From positions 62,001 to 126,000 of the forward strand of contig NZ_BMQP01000001.1 in the NCBI RefSeq assembly GCF_014648175.1: a stretch of 64,000 nt of DNA, in the 5' to 3' direction. This document shows positions 29,743 to 37,526 of the stretch, piece by piece. The translations under genes and the position numbers were made by a program. The notes under the pieces are model-generated. The model was not told the DNA's origin. It did no database searches and saw only the letters and a list, made by a program, of their open reading frames with translations. The stretch's first letter is position 1, and each line of letters opens with the position of its first letter. This DNA is from Planobispora rosea. GTDB taxonomy: Bacteria; Actinomycetota; Actinomycetes; Streptosporangiales; Streptosporangiaceae.

Positions 29743-30792
29743 TCAGGGGTAGGCGGGGAGGTCTCTGAGCCGGTCTCTGAGCCGGGTGAAGGCGTGGACG
29801 GCGGGGTCCAGGTCCGCGACGGGGAAGCCGTCGGCGAGGTCGGGGGCGACCCGGGTGAGTTCCTCCCGGGCGGCGGGGCCGAACGTGACGCGTGCCCCCT
29901 CCACGACCACCCCGTCCTGTACGGCCGAGCGCTGGTTGAAGGCGACGGCCTCGGCACGGTCCAGGCCCGGCGGCAGGCGCAGGCTCAGCCGGCCGGCCGC
30001 GAGCCGTACCGGATAGCCGCCCGGCAGCCCGAGCGGGCCCGGCAGGGAGGTGTCGAGGTCGCCGCCGGTGAGCAGGCAGCCCAGCACCCGGGCGGCGGCC
30101 AGGCCGGTGACGTGGTTGAGCTCGGTGCGCGAGGCGGCCCGCTGGGCGGCCAGGAGCGTGCCGACGCCGGCGAGCGCGCGGCCACGGTGCCAGACCCGCG
30201 CCTCGTCCCCGGCGGAGGGGGGCGCGTGCAGGTGGGCGTGGTGGGCGAGCACCTGCAGCTCCCGCTGGTCGGCCAGCCCGAGGGCGGTCTGCAGGCTCGC
30301 GGCCAGCAGGCCGACGTTGCCGATCCCGCACAGCGCCGGGACGCCGTACGCGGCCAGCACGGGGTTGACCGCGTCGGGGAAGCAGGCGTTGACGAACCAG
30401 GACCCGGGAGCGGCCGAGGCCAGTGCGGTGCCCGCGCGGATCGCGGCCTCGGCCTGGAACGGCAGCGTGAGCCCGAAGCCGCCGCGCCGGAGCAGGGAGG
30501 TCCAGGCGGAGGGGGAGCTGAGCGACTCCCAGGGGGACTGGCTGGAGGCGGCCAGCAGCACGCCCGCCGGAGCGGCGGCCGCCAGGGCCTCGGTCAGGGG
30601 GCCCGTCATCGGGTGGAAGGTCACGCCGGAACCGGCGAGCGCGGCCCTGACCATGCCGACATGGCACAACTCGGCGGTCCGGGCCGGATCGCGCCCGATC
30701 ACGGTGATCCGAGCCGGCGGACCGGTCACCGCGAGGGCGTAGCAGACGGCTCTGGCCAGGCCACCGGTGCCGATGACCGCCAACGCGGTCAT
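29743..30792 (-). CDS. NAD(P)-dependent Rossmann dehydrogenase of the biosynthetic cluster
   Basis: This 349-residue protein opens with a dinucleotide-binding fold (ALAVIGTGGLARAVCYAL, residues 3-20). Strand 2 (ITVIGRDPAR) follows, with a basic residue that hints at NADP. A GIGNVGLLAASLQ segment and an HHAHLHAPP patch come later. The layout is like malate/lactate dehydrogenase or TrkA-N-type reductases; I cannot name the reaction. It precedes the PLP-fold gene in the same operon, so the two may form a two-step route to a building block. AGGAGGGGG lies directly before the ATG at 30792. A possible 32-codon open frame overlaps this start as ATGA. Confidence 0.75.
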   Translation of the reverse strand: MTALAVIGTGGLARAVCYALAVTGPPARITVIGRDPARTAELCHVGMVRAALAGSGVTFHPMTGPLTEALAAAAPAGVLLAASSQSPWESLSSPSAWTSLLRRGGFGLTLPFQAEAAIRAGTALASAAPGSWFVNACFPDAVNPVLAAYGVPALCGIGNVGLLAASLQTALGLADQRELQVLAHHAHLHAPPSAGDEARVWHRGRALAGVGTLLAAQRAASRTELNHVTGLAAARVLGCLLTGGDLDTSLPGPLGLPGGYPVRLAAGRLSLRLPPGLDRAEAVAFNQRSAVQDGVVVEGARVTFGPAAREELTRVAPDLADGFPVADLDPAVHAFTRLRDRLRDLPAYP

Positions 30793-30887
30793 GGGCCCCC
30801 TCCTGTCGGCCCGGTGCCGGGATTCCCCGTGAACTCCCCCGTGACTGGGTCATCGTGTCTGTCGACGACCTCGGCGTGTCCGGTCAT
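30789..30887 (-). CDS. Possible 32-residue peptide at the head of the biosynthetic operon
   Basis: An ATG at 30887 opens a 32-codon frame whose stop codon overlaps the dehydrogenase start as ATGA, the same coupling used elsewhere in this operon. The peptide is acidic and His-rich at first (TGHAEVVDRHDDP) and ends in a Gly/Pro/Thr tail (GNPGTGPTGGGP). It has no Cys and few Ser, unlike a lanthipeptide core. The third-position GC is near 75 percent, lower than neighbouring genes, and the ribosome-binding site is weak (AGGGCG). The frame stays open to 31055 with an unlikely GTG start. It could be a carrier peptide for the LanB-like protein, a leader, or chance. Confidence 0.28.
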   Translation of the reverse strand: MTGHAEVVDRHDDPVTGEFTGNPGTGPTGGGP

Positions 30888-31326
30888 GTCGCCCTGGACG
30901 GTAACGGAGGGTGACTCTGCAGCGCCATGCTGGATCGAACCCCTTTCCACGCCGGTAAGCACGGAATTAAGGATTGCCACAAAACGGATGGATTGCCCGT
31001 TATGATCCCAAATCGCGGTGACGAGTTTGGGCCCGACCCATATTCCACAATTCACCGACGTGATGTCAATGCTCCACTTTGCGGCTACGGGTCCGATTGG
31101 TGATTGTTATGTACGGCTCTCCGTACAAGTGTTGACTTGCCGTGTTCCAGTGCACTTCAATCGGCGGCACTCCGTCGGCGGCGACCGCCGAGTCTGTCGG
31201 GGCCGGATAAAGTGCCATGTGTGCTGTCGTTGGCCGTACTTTGTCATGTTCTGTGGCCCTAAGCCCCTTATTGTTCTTTGACGTGCCCGACAATCCCGGC
31301 ACGGTGAATAGGGAGTGGAAGTACCC
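30793..31326. promoter_or_regulatory. Divergent promoter region of the biosynthetic cluster
   Basis: This 534-base stretch between the leftward operon and the rightward MbtH gene is the most AT-rich part of the cluster. Apart from the possible short peptide at 30789-30887, I see no coding frame with normal third-position bias. It holds the palindrome at 31110-31127 and a TTGACT hexamer at 31132-31137. No iron-box-like TTAGGTTAG motif is present, which argues against iron control of the cluster. Confidence 0.6.
31110..31127. promoter_or_regulatory. Perfect 18-bp palindrome, candidate operator
   Basis: TGTACGG, CTCT, CCGTACA form a perfect inverted repeat. A -35-like TTGACT starts five bases after it (31132-31137) on the + strand, but no good -10 follows at 17-18 bases. 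The position midway in the divergent region suits a regulator controlling both the operon and the MbtH gene. No regulator gene lies in the cluster itself. Confidence 0.42.
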
Positions 31327-31530
31327 ATGCCCGATGGTGACCACAAGGTAGTGATCAATCACGAGGAGCAGTACTCGATCTGGCCGTCTGATCGCCCCAC
31401 GCCGCCAGGGTGGCGGGATGAAGGGTTTTCGGGCGACCGTAACAGCTGCCTTGAGTACGTCGACAAGGCGTGGACGGATATGGGGCCCCGCAGTCTGCGT
31501 GAGGCCGTGCGAGAGCCGGGGCGGGAGTGA
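31327..31530 (+). CDS. MbtH-like protein
   Basis: This 67-residue MbtH family protein is a small chaperone-like activator that binds NRPS adenylation domains and is often needed for their solubility and activity. The family signature is complete: VVINHEEQYSIWP, then PPGW, a SGDRNSCLEYV segment and the WTDMGPRSLRE end. I chose ATG at 31327; GGGAG lies about a dozen bases upstream, and GTG at 31315 is an in-frame alternative. It is transcribed divergently from the NRPS/PKS operon, 0.5 kb away, and its likely partners are the two A domains there. Confidence 0.96.
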   Translation: MPDGDHKVVINHEEQYSIWPSDRPTPPGWRDEGFSGDRNSCLEYVDKAWTDMGPRSLREAVREPGRE

Positions 31531-31541
31531 GCCGCCAAACC

Positions 31542-31557
31542 GAGCAAGCGCTTGCCT
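31542..31557. promoter_or_regulatory. KstR2-like operator before the thiolase-like gene
   Basis: A perfect 12-bp palindrome, GCAAGCGCTTGC, occupies 31544-31555. It matches the mycobacterial KstR2 consensus AnCAAGnnCTTGnT at all but the last position. It lies 120 bases before the thiolase-like gene. Related sites precede the KstR2-like gene and the SDR gene at 42309. Confidence 0.6.
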
Positions 31558-31677
31558 AAATATCGGGGTCGCGTTAGCGTGGCGTGCGGCAGCCCCGTAC
31601 GGGCGCCCACGGAACGTCGCCCGCCGGGGCGGATCGCGCCCCGCCCCGGCGGGCGACCCGACGCTCTCGGGAGTTCG

Positions 31678-32763
31678 ATGCGGGGCAGGGTGGCCGTCGT
31701 CGCCGGGATCGGGATGACGGCCCTGACGAGGAAGTCGGGCAGGACCGAGCTGGAGCTCGCGGTCGAGGCGTCCCGTGCGGCCTGCGCCGACGCGGGGATC
31801 GAGCCGGGCGAGGCCGACGCGGTGCTCAGCTACCACATGAACGACTCCGTCCCGGTCGTCCAGGTCGCCTCGGCGCTGCGGATCGAGCCGCTGGGCTGGC
31901 ACAACGACATCACCGGCGGCGGCACCCAGGCGGCCTCCATCCTGGGTGAGGCGGCCATGCTGATCGCCGCGGGCCTGGCCCGCACGGTCCTCGTCTACCG
32001 GGCGCTGAACGGCCGCTCCGGTACACGCATGAACACCGTCTCCACCGGCCCGCAGGAGCGCTTCACCGTCCCGTACGGCATGGCCGGCCCGATCCCGATG
32101 TTCGCCCTGGCCGCCCAGCGCTATCTGTACGAGACCGGTCTCACCGAGGAGCACCTGCACGCGGTCGTCGCCCAGTCCCGCGAGAACGCCGCCGCCAACC
32201 CCCGGGCCCTGCGCCGGGACCCGCTCTCCCTGGAGGACTATCTCGCCCGGCCGTACGTCTGCTCGCCGCTGCGGACCGTCGACTGCTGCCAGGAGACCGA
32301 CGGCGCGTGCGCGCTGGTGGTCCGGGACGTGCGGCTGGCGCCCGAGGCGCCGCGCATCCACACCGTGGTGCGGGGCGGCGGCCCCGGCTGCTCGGCGATG
32401 GACCGCGCGCCGGACGTCACCCGGATCTTCTCCGGCCACCTCGCCCCGCTGCTCTGGGAACGCTCGGGGATGAGGCCGGGCGATGTGGACGTGGCGCTGC
32501 TCTACGACGCGTACTCCTGGCTGGTCCCCCGCCAGCTGGAGGATTTCGGCCTGGCGGCCCGCGCCGAGCTGGGGGAGTTCCTGCTGCGGCGCGGCCACGC
32601 CACCGTCAACCCGCACGGCGGCCTGCTCTCGGAGGGGTACGTGCACGGGCTCAACAACGTGGCGCAGGCCGTACGGGAACTGCGGGCGGGCCGGCAGACG
32701 GCGCTGGTGACGGGGTTCGGCGGCAGCTACGGCAGTGCCGCGCTGCTCACCCGGGGTGGCTGA
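31678..32763 (+). CDS. Thiolase-like / lipid-transfer acyl-CoA protein
   Basis: This 361-residue protein belongs to the thiolase superfamily, closest in look to the SCP-x/lipid-transfer group used in steroid and fatty-acid side-chain breakdown. Typical features are VAVVAGIGMTALTRKSGRTELELAVEA at the start and the GGGTQAASI segment. The middle part has AQRYLYETGLTEEHLHAVVAQSRENA, and NPHGGLLSEGYVHGLNNVAQAVREL supplies the C-terminal active-site His region. The usual thiolase Cys near residue 90 is not obvious, so it may be an aldolase-type (Ltp) member. GGGAG lies four bases before the ATG at 31678. A KstR2-like palindrome upstream suggests steroid-related control. The stop codon lies inside a tandem repeat. 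Confidence 0.82.
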   Translation: MRGRVAVVAGIGMTALTRKSGRTELELAVEASRAACADAGIEPGEADAVLSYHMNDSVPVVQVASALRIEPLGWHNDITGGGTQAASILGEAAMLIAAGLARTVLVYRALNGRSGTRMNTVSTGPQERFTVPYGMAGPIPMFALAAQRYLYETGLTEEHLHAVVAQSRENAAANPRALRRDPLSLEDYLARPYVCSPLRTVDCCQETDGACALVVRDVRLAPEAPRIHTVVRGGGPGCSAMDRAPDVTRIFSGHLAPLLWERSGMRPGDVDVALLYDAYSWLVPRQLEDFGLAARAELGEFLLRRGHATVNPHGGLLSEGYVHGLNNVAQAVRELRAGRQTALVTGFGGSYGSAALLTRGG

Positions 32764-32833
32764 ACGGCGTGCGGCTCACCCGGGGTGGCTGAACGGCGTG
32801 CGGCTCACCTGGGACGACTGAACGGCATGCGGT
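32747..32833. repeat. 29-bp tandem repeat over the thiolase stop codon
   Basis: Two exact copies of a 29-base unit (beginning TCACCCGGGGTGGCTGA) lie at 32747-32775 and 32776-32804. A third, diverged copy ends near 32833. The first copy contains the last codons and stop codon of the thiolase-like gene, so the 3' end of the gene has been duplicated into the downstream spacer. Confidence 0.85.
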
Positions 32834-32951
32834 CCGCCCGGGGCGGCGAGGCCGTACGCCTCCCTCTTTTTGATGATATGGGATATAAGTCACAAGAGTC
32901 CTTGTATGTTGTGCTTCGCGATTAACGAAATGTCTTGCGAAGTGGTGCAAT

Positions 32952-33911
32952 ATGCGGCTTTTTCGGAGGAAGCCATCGACCACGGCGGTGCCCATTGACC
33001 CATGCCTGGGGGACGCCGCGGGGAGGATGGTGCGGGACGCGATGGCCGGGCGGAACTGGCCGGTCGTCCGGGACTTCCTCAACGGGGTCACCGATCCGGA
33101 CGCCCGTGCTTTCTACGTGGGCATCTGCTCCGAGGCACGGGGGGTGCAGGACTGGATCGGCCAGTGGATCGAGGCGGAGCCGCACTCCACCCTCCCGCTT
33201 CTGGTCAAGGGAGCCCACGGGGTGGTGTGGGCCTGGGAGGCGCGCGGCACCGCGTACACGTCGTTCACACCCGAGCAGCAGCTCAAGGAGTTCCACGGAC
33301 GCCTGGAAATGGCCGAGGACTGCCTGGAGGAGGTGGTCGAGAGGGATCCGGACGACACCACGGCGTGGACGTGGCTCGTGACGTCGGCCCGGGGGCGGCG
33401 GGTCGGCCGGGAGGAGACCGAGCGCCGCTTCCACGAGGCGGTCGGCAGGCACCCGTGGCACGTGGCGGCGCACGAGCAGATGCTGCAGTACCTGTGCCGG
33501 AAATGGGCCGGGAGCCACGAGGAGATGTTCGCCTTCGCCCGCAAGGCGGTGACCGCCTCCTCGCCGGCGAGCCCGCTGGGTCATCTCATCGCCGACGCGC
33601 ACATCGAGTACTGGTTGTCGTTGCCGGAGGGCGAGGACAACCTCCACATGACGCACCCCGAGGTCCGCGCGGAACTGCGCTCGGCCGCCGCGCAGTCGGT
33701 CAACCACCCCGGCTACCGGCGCGGCCCCGGCTGGCCGGGGCCGTACAACACCTTCGCCTTCGCCTTCTTCCTGGCGGACGACCACGAGGCCTGCCGGGCG
33801 CAGTTCCAGGTGATCGGCGACAACCGGACCGAGTGGCCGTGGTCCTACCACCCGCTGGGCGCGACCAGGGCCTTCGCCCAGATTCGCGAGAAGGTCACGC
33901 GAGGCAGGTGA
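32952..33911 (+). CDS. Hypothetical tetratricopeptide-like helical protein
   Basis: This 319-residue soluble protein is not assigned to a known function. It is rich in Trp and helices, with TPR-like pairs such as MAEDCLEEVVERDPDDTTAWTWL (about 117-139) and EETERRFHEAVGRHPWHVAAHEQML (about 155-179). It looks related to actinomycete proteins of the DUF4034 or TPR type. It starts at ATG 32952 in an unusually AT-rich leader (32860-32950) that probably carries its promoter. The start has no clear ribosome-binding site. It is not obviously linked to the genes on either side. Confidence 0.6.
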   Translation: MRLFRRKPSTTAVPIDPCLGDAAGRMVRDAMAGRNWPVVRDFLNGVTDPDARAFYVGICSEARGVQDWIGQWIEAEPHSTLPLLVKGAHGVVWAWEARGTAYTSFTPEQQLKEFHGRLEMAEDCLEEVVERDPDDTTAWTWLVTSARGRRVGREETERRFHEAVGRHPWHVAAHEQMLQYLCRKWAGSHEEMFAFARKAVTASSPASPLGHLIADAHIEYWLSLPEGEDNLHMTHPEVRAELRSAAAQSVNHPGYRRGPGWPGPYNTFAFAFFLADDHEACRAQFQVIGDNRTEWPWSYHPLGATRAFAQIREKVTRGR

Positions 33912-34059
33912 GACGGTACCGGCTGATTCCGCCGACGCCGTTCGGCTCCGGCGGCACCATCCGGTTTCGCTGGTCTCATCCGATTCGTGGTCGTCGCGCT
34001 CCGGCCGGGCCCGGAAGGACTCCCCGTCACCCGGGTCTCCACCGCTGATCGGCTAGCGA

Positions 34060-34078
34060 TAAGGTTAGCCTCTCCTAA
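34060..34078. promoter_or_regulatory. Iron box (IdeR/DmdR type) before the FecCD genes
   Basis: The 19-mer at this site agrees with the iron-box consensus TTAGGTTAGGCTAACCTAA at 15 of 19 positions. It lies 23 bases before the start of the first permease gene. An iron-loaded IdeR/DmdR repressor would block the operon when iron is plentiful. Confidence 0.75.
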
Positions 34079-34100
34079 TATCTTCGCGCCGGGAGGCCTG

Positions 34101-35087
34101 ATGCGGTGGACGGGACTGGCCGTCTCCTTCGCGGTCCTCGCCGCGGTGACCGTGCTCAGCCTCGCGGTCGGCGCCCAGGCGATCCCGCCCGCGGAGATCT
34201 GGCGGCAGCTCTGGTGGCCCGACGGGGGCGAGACCGCGGCGATCGTCCACGACCTGCGCATCCCCCGGACGCTGCTCGGTCTCTGCGTCGGCTCGGCGCT
34301 CGGCCTGGCCGGGGCGCTCATGCAGGCGCTCACCCGCAACCCGCTGGCCGACCCGGGACTGCTCGGCGTGAACGCCGGGGCCTCACTGGCGGTGGTCTGC
34401 TCCATCCTGTTCTTCGGCATCACCGACATGCGGGGCTGGGTCTGGTTCTCCCTCGCCGGCGCGGCCGCGGCCGCGGCCGCCGTCTACACGCTCGGCACGA
34501 CGGGACGGGGCGCGGCGAACCCCGCCCGGCTGGTGCTCGCCGGGGCGGCGGTCAGCGCCTCCCTGCTGGCGGTCATCGAGGCGGTGCTCACCCTGAACGT
34601 CACGGTGTTCGACAAGTGGCGGTTCTGGGACGTGGGCGCGCTCGCCGGACGGGACGCCGAGGTGGTCGGGCAGGTCGCGCCGTTCGTCGCGGTGGGCGCC
34701 GTCCTGGCCCTCGGGCTCGGGCGCGGCCTCAACGCCGTCGCGCTCGGCGAGCAGGCGGGCCAGGGGCTGGGGGCGAACCTCGCCCGGATCCGCCTCGTCG
34801 GAGCGGCGGCCATCATGCTGCTGTGCGGTGCGGCGACCGCCGCCGCGGGTCCCATCGGCTTCATCGGGCTGATGGCCCCGCACGCCGTCCGCGCCCTCAC
34901 CGGCCCGGACAACCGCTGGGTACTGGCCTACTCGGCGGTGCTCGCCCCGGCCCTGCTGCTGACCGCCGACGTGCTGGGCCGGGTCGTGGTCCGCCCCGGC
35001 GAACTGGAGAGCGGCATCGTCACCGCGTTCGTCGGCGCCCCGGTGTTCGTCTACATCCTGCGCCGGCGCCGGATCGTCCGCCTGTGA
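34101..35087 (+). CDS. FecCD-family siderophore ABC permease
   Basis: This 328-residue integral membrane permease of the FecCD/BtuC type moves ferric siderophores across the cytoplasmic membrane. Signature segments are LRIPRTLLGLCVGSALGLAGALMQALTRNPLADPGLLGVNAGA and, in the ATPase-contact loop, AGPIGFIGLMAPHAVRAL. About nine to ten hydrophobic helices are apparent. I chose ATG at 34101 for GGGAGG five bases upstream; the open frame reaches 33987 without homology. It pairs with the permease at 35196 and is controlled by the iron box upstream. No cognate ATPase gene is in the window. Confidence 0.94.
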   Translation: MRWTGLAVSFAVLAAVTVLSLAVGAQAIPPAEIWRQLWWPDGGETAAIVHDLRIPRTLLGLCVGSALGLAGALMQALTRNPLADPGLLGVNAGASLAVVCSILFFGITDMRGWVWFSLAGAAAAAAAVYTLGTTGRGAANPARLVLAGAAVSASLLAVIEAVLTLNVTVFDKWRFWDVGALAGRDAEVVGQVAPFVAVGAVLALGLGRGLNAVALGEQAGQGLGANLARIRLVGAAAIMLLCGAATAAAGPIGFIGLMAPHAVRALTGPDNRWVLAYSAVLAPALLLTADVLGRVVVRPGELESGIVTAFVGAPVFVYILRRRRIVRL

Positions 35088-35195
35088 ACCCGCCGTCGAA
35101 CCCGCCGTCGGTCACCCACCCCGGAATGGTGAATTCGTGAGCGAGCGAACCATGGACGCAGCAGCACAGCGCACGCGGCCTTCGAAGGAGGACGC

Positions 35196-36245
35196 GTGAG
35201 CGTCCACGGCGCCCACCGCGTTCTGCGCACCCCGTCGCGGCGGATCTCGCTGCGGATCCATCTCCGCGCCGCGGCCGTCGTCCTCGGCCTGCTCGCCGCG
35301 GTCTGCGGGGTGGCGCTGGCCGCCATGGGCACCGGCTCGGCGGTGCCGGTGGACGAGGTGGTGACGACCCTGCTCGGGCGGGGCGACGCCATGAGCGAGA
35401 TGGTCGTCTTCGAGCTGCGCGCCCCCCGGGCGCTGCTCGCGCTGCTGGTGGGGGCGGCTCTGGGCGCCGGGGGCGCGGTGGTGCAGAGCCTGTCCCGCAA
35501 CCCCCTGGGCAGTCCGGACGTGATCGGGGTGAACGCGGGTGCGGCGGCGGGCGCGGTCCTGATGATCCTCGTCGTCGGGGCGGTCACCCCGGCGGCCGTG
35601 ACCGCCGGTGCGCTGGCCTGCGGTCTGGCCGCCGCCCTGGCCGTCTACGTGTTGTCGTTCAAGCGCGGCGTGCAGGGCACCCGGCTGGTGCTGGTCGGCA
35701 TCGGCGTCACCGCCGCCCTGCACTCGATGACCGCCTACCTGCTGACCAGGGCCGACCTGTACGAGTCGCAGGGAGCGAAGGTGTGGCTGGTGGGCAGCCT
35801 GGCCGGGGCCGGCTGGGAGCGGGTGTGGCCGGTGGCGGGCGCGCTGGTCGTGCTGCTGCCGGTGACACTCGGGCTGGGCCGGTCGCTGGCCATCATGGAG
35901 ATGGGCGACGACGCGGCCGCCGCCCTCGGTCTCACGGTGGAGCGCCTGCGCCTGGCCCTGCTGCTGTCGGCCGTCGCGCTGTCGGGGGTGGCGGTCTCCG
36001 TGGCGGGTCCCATCGGCTTCGTCGCCCTCGCCGCCCCCCAGCTGGCCCGGCGGCTGACCCGGGCGCCCGGCGCGGGAGTGGCCGCCGCGGCGGTGACCGG
36101 CGCTCTGCTGCTGGCCGCCGCCGATCTGACGGCCCAGCGGCTGCCGACCCCGGGCCAGCTGCCGGTGGGCGTGCTGACCGGCGGCCTGGGCGGGATCTAC
36201 CTGGCCTGGCTGCTCCACCGGGAGTGGCGCGCCGGTCGTTCCTGA
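35196..36245 (+). CDS. FecCD-family siderophore ABC permease (second subunit)
   Basis: This 349-residue FecCD permease is the likely heterodimer partner of the preceding one. It shows ELRAPRALLALLVGAALGAGGAVVQSLSRNPLGSPDVIGVNAGA, then MGDDAAAALGL and AGPIGFVALAAPQLARRL. The GTG start at 35196 follows AAGGAGG. The 108-base gap from the first permease has no other gene. The pair would import a hydroxamate- or catecholate-type siderophore handled by the binding protein at 37526-38536. A 17-bp tandem repeat covers its last codons and stop. Confidence 0.94.
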   Translation: MSVHGAHRVLRTPSRRISLRIHLRAAAVVLGLLAAVCGVALAAMGTGSAVPVDEVVTTLLGRGDAMSEMVVFELRAPRALLALLVGAALGAGGAVVQSLSRNPLGSPDVIGVNAGAAAGAVLMILVVGAVTPAAVTAGALACGLAAALAVYVLSFKRGVQGTRLVLVGIGVTAALHSMTAYLLTRADLYESQGAKVWLVGSLAGAGWERVWPVAGALVVLLPVTLGLGRSLAIMEMGDDAAAALGLTVERLRLALLLSAVALSGVAVSVAGPIGFVALAAPQLARRLTRAPGAGVAAAAVTGALLLAAADLTAQRLPTPGQLPVGVLTGGLGGIYLAWLLHREWRAGRS

Positions 36246-36298
36246 GTGCCGGTCGTTCCCGAGTGCCGGTCGTTCCCGAGTGCGGGTCGGTTCCCGGG
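36231..36298. repeat. 17-bp tandem repeat over the permease stop codon
   Basis: About three and a half copies of a 17-base unit (GCCGGTCGTTCCCGAGT) start inside the last codons of the FecCD gene and run through the 54-base gap to the converging esterase gene. As at 32747, the duplicated DNA includes a gene's stop region. Confidence 0.85.
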
Positions 36299-36299
36299 A

Positions 36300-37526
36300 T
36301 CAGGAGAGGACCGCGATCAGGCCCTCGGCGAGCGAGCCGCGCCAGCAGGCGGCGTCATGCCCGCCCTCGTACTCCCGGTAGGTCAGCTCGCACCCCCTCG
36401 CGCGGAGCACGTCGCGCAGCCGCCGGGTCGAGCCGAGCAGTGCCCACTCGTAGGTGCCGACCTCGACATAGGCCCGGTCCGGGACCCGGCCGGTCGCGGC
36501 CAGTTCGGCGGTCAGCCACTCGCCTCCGGAGCCGCCGGGGTCGTTGGGCCACCAGAACGAGCCCGACTGCGAGACGGCGGACCCGAACCGGTCCGGGCGG
36601 CGGTGGGCGGCGTACAGGGCGGTCAGCCCGCCGAGGCTCTGCCCCGCGACGACGGTCCGGGCGGGCGGGTGCTCCCCGGACGGCAGGGCGTCGGCGAGGA
36701 AGGCGACGAAGTCGTCATCGCAGGTCAGATCCTGGATCCTGGCCGCAGGAGAACCCGCCTGGACCAGGAGCGCGGACAGCGGGGGCACGGCGCCCGCCGC
36801 GGCCAGGTTGCCGAGGACGACCGGCAGATCGCCGAGCCAGCGTTCGCCGTCCAGCAGCACGAGGGTGCCCTCCGGCGGCCGGTCCGGCCGGTAGTGCCAC
36901 ACGGTCCGGCCGCCGATCGTACGGCGGTCCGTCCGGCCCCGGAGCGGCCCGGGCGCGAGCCAGCGCTGCGGCGGGGCGCCCGGCAGTTCGGCGACGGAGT
37001 GCCCGGCCACGGTCCTGGGGTTGAACGGGTCGGTGACCGCCTGGGTCAGCCCCAGGCACCAGCGCTCGACCGCCGCGCGCGGCGCGGGGGAGCCGGCGGC
37101 GATCATGGCGTCCCGCCGTCTCGCCGCCTCGCCGACGACCGGCGGGGAGGCGGTTCCGGCGGCACGCGGCGCGAGCCGGTAGGAACCGCGCCAGCCCGAC
37201 CTGATCCGGAGGGTACGGTGCCAGACGTCGGTTCCGCCGAGTCGCTCCATCAGGCCCGCGCCGGGCATGCCCGGGTCGGTGATCTTGTTGGCCATGACGA
37301 GCACGTCCTCCGCGGCACCGCGCCACAGGAACGTGACGGCGTGGTGGCCGGGGTCGCCGGGGATCTCCTCGACCAGGGGCGTGCCCCGCGCGGCCACCTC
37401 CGCCCAGAACGCGTCCAGCGCCCCCGCCCGTCCCGCTCGCAGGTCGGCGGCCAGCGCGGCGACGCGCCGCCCGGTGACGACCTCGGGAGGACGAGGGCAG
37501 GGGAGCTGCGGAGGGACGTTCCGCAT
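36300..37526 (-). CDS. Enterochelin esterase-like ferric-siderophore hydrolase
   Basis: This 408-residue cytosolic esterase of the Fes/D type would cleave an imported ferric siderophore to free iron. The N-terminal domain covers about 1-180, and an alpha/beta-hydrolase follows. The nucleophile elbow is VAGQSLGGLTALYAA (Ser in GQSLGG). An SQSGSFWW segment follows, and the C-terminal catalytic His is in YEGGHDAACWRGSL. The ATG at 37526 overlaps the stop codon of the binding-protein gene as TGATG, so the two are coupled and share the iron boxes at 38550-38593. It converges on the FecCD gene. Confidence 0.93.
   Translation of the reverse strand: MRNVPPQLPCPRPPEVVTGRRVAALAADLRAGRAGALDAFWAEVAARGTPLVEEIPGDPGHHAVTFLWRGAAEDVLVMANKITDPGMPGAGLMERLGGTDVWHRTLRIRSGWRGSYRLAPRAAGTASPPVVGEAARRRDAMIAAGSPAPRAAVERWCLGLTQAVTDPFNPRTVAGHSVAELPGAPPQRWLAPGPLRGRTDRRTIGGRTVWHYRPDRPPEGTLVLLDGERWLGDLPVVLGNLAAAGAVPPLSALLVQAGSPAARIQDLTCDDDFVAFLADALPSGEHPPARTVVAGQSLGGLTALYAAHRRPDRFGSAVSQSGSFWWPNDPGGSGGEWLTAELAATGRVPDRAYVEVGTYEWALLGSTRRLRDVLRARGCELTYREYEGGHDAACWRGSLAEGLIAVLS

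Noticed and set aside
28391-30853. Long N-terminal extension of the KS frame to 30853
   Set aside because: Sequence upstream of the ATG at 28390 is Arg/Pro/Gly-rich noise over two well-supported genes in another frame.
31018-31281. 87-codon + strand frame in the divergent promoter
   Set aside because: No ribosome-binding site, poor third-position bias and overlap with the operator-like palindrome.
31678-32763. Thiolase-like gene as part of the biosynthetic cluster
   Set aside because: It has its own KstR2-like operator and a lipid-catabolism family match, so cluster membership is not supported.
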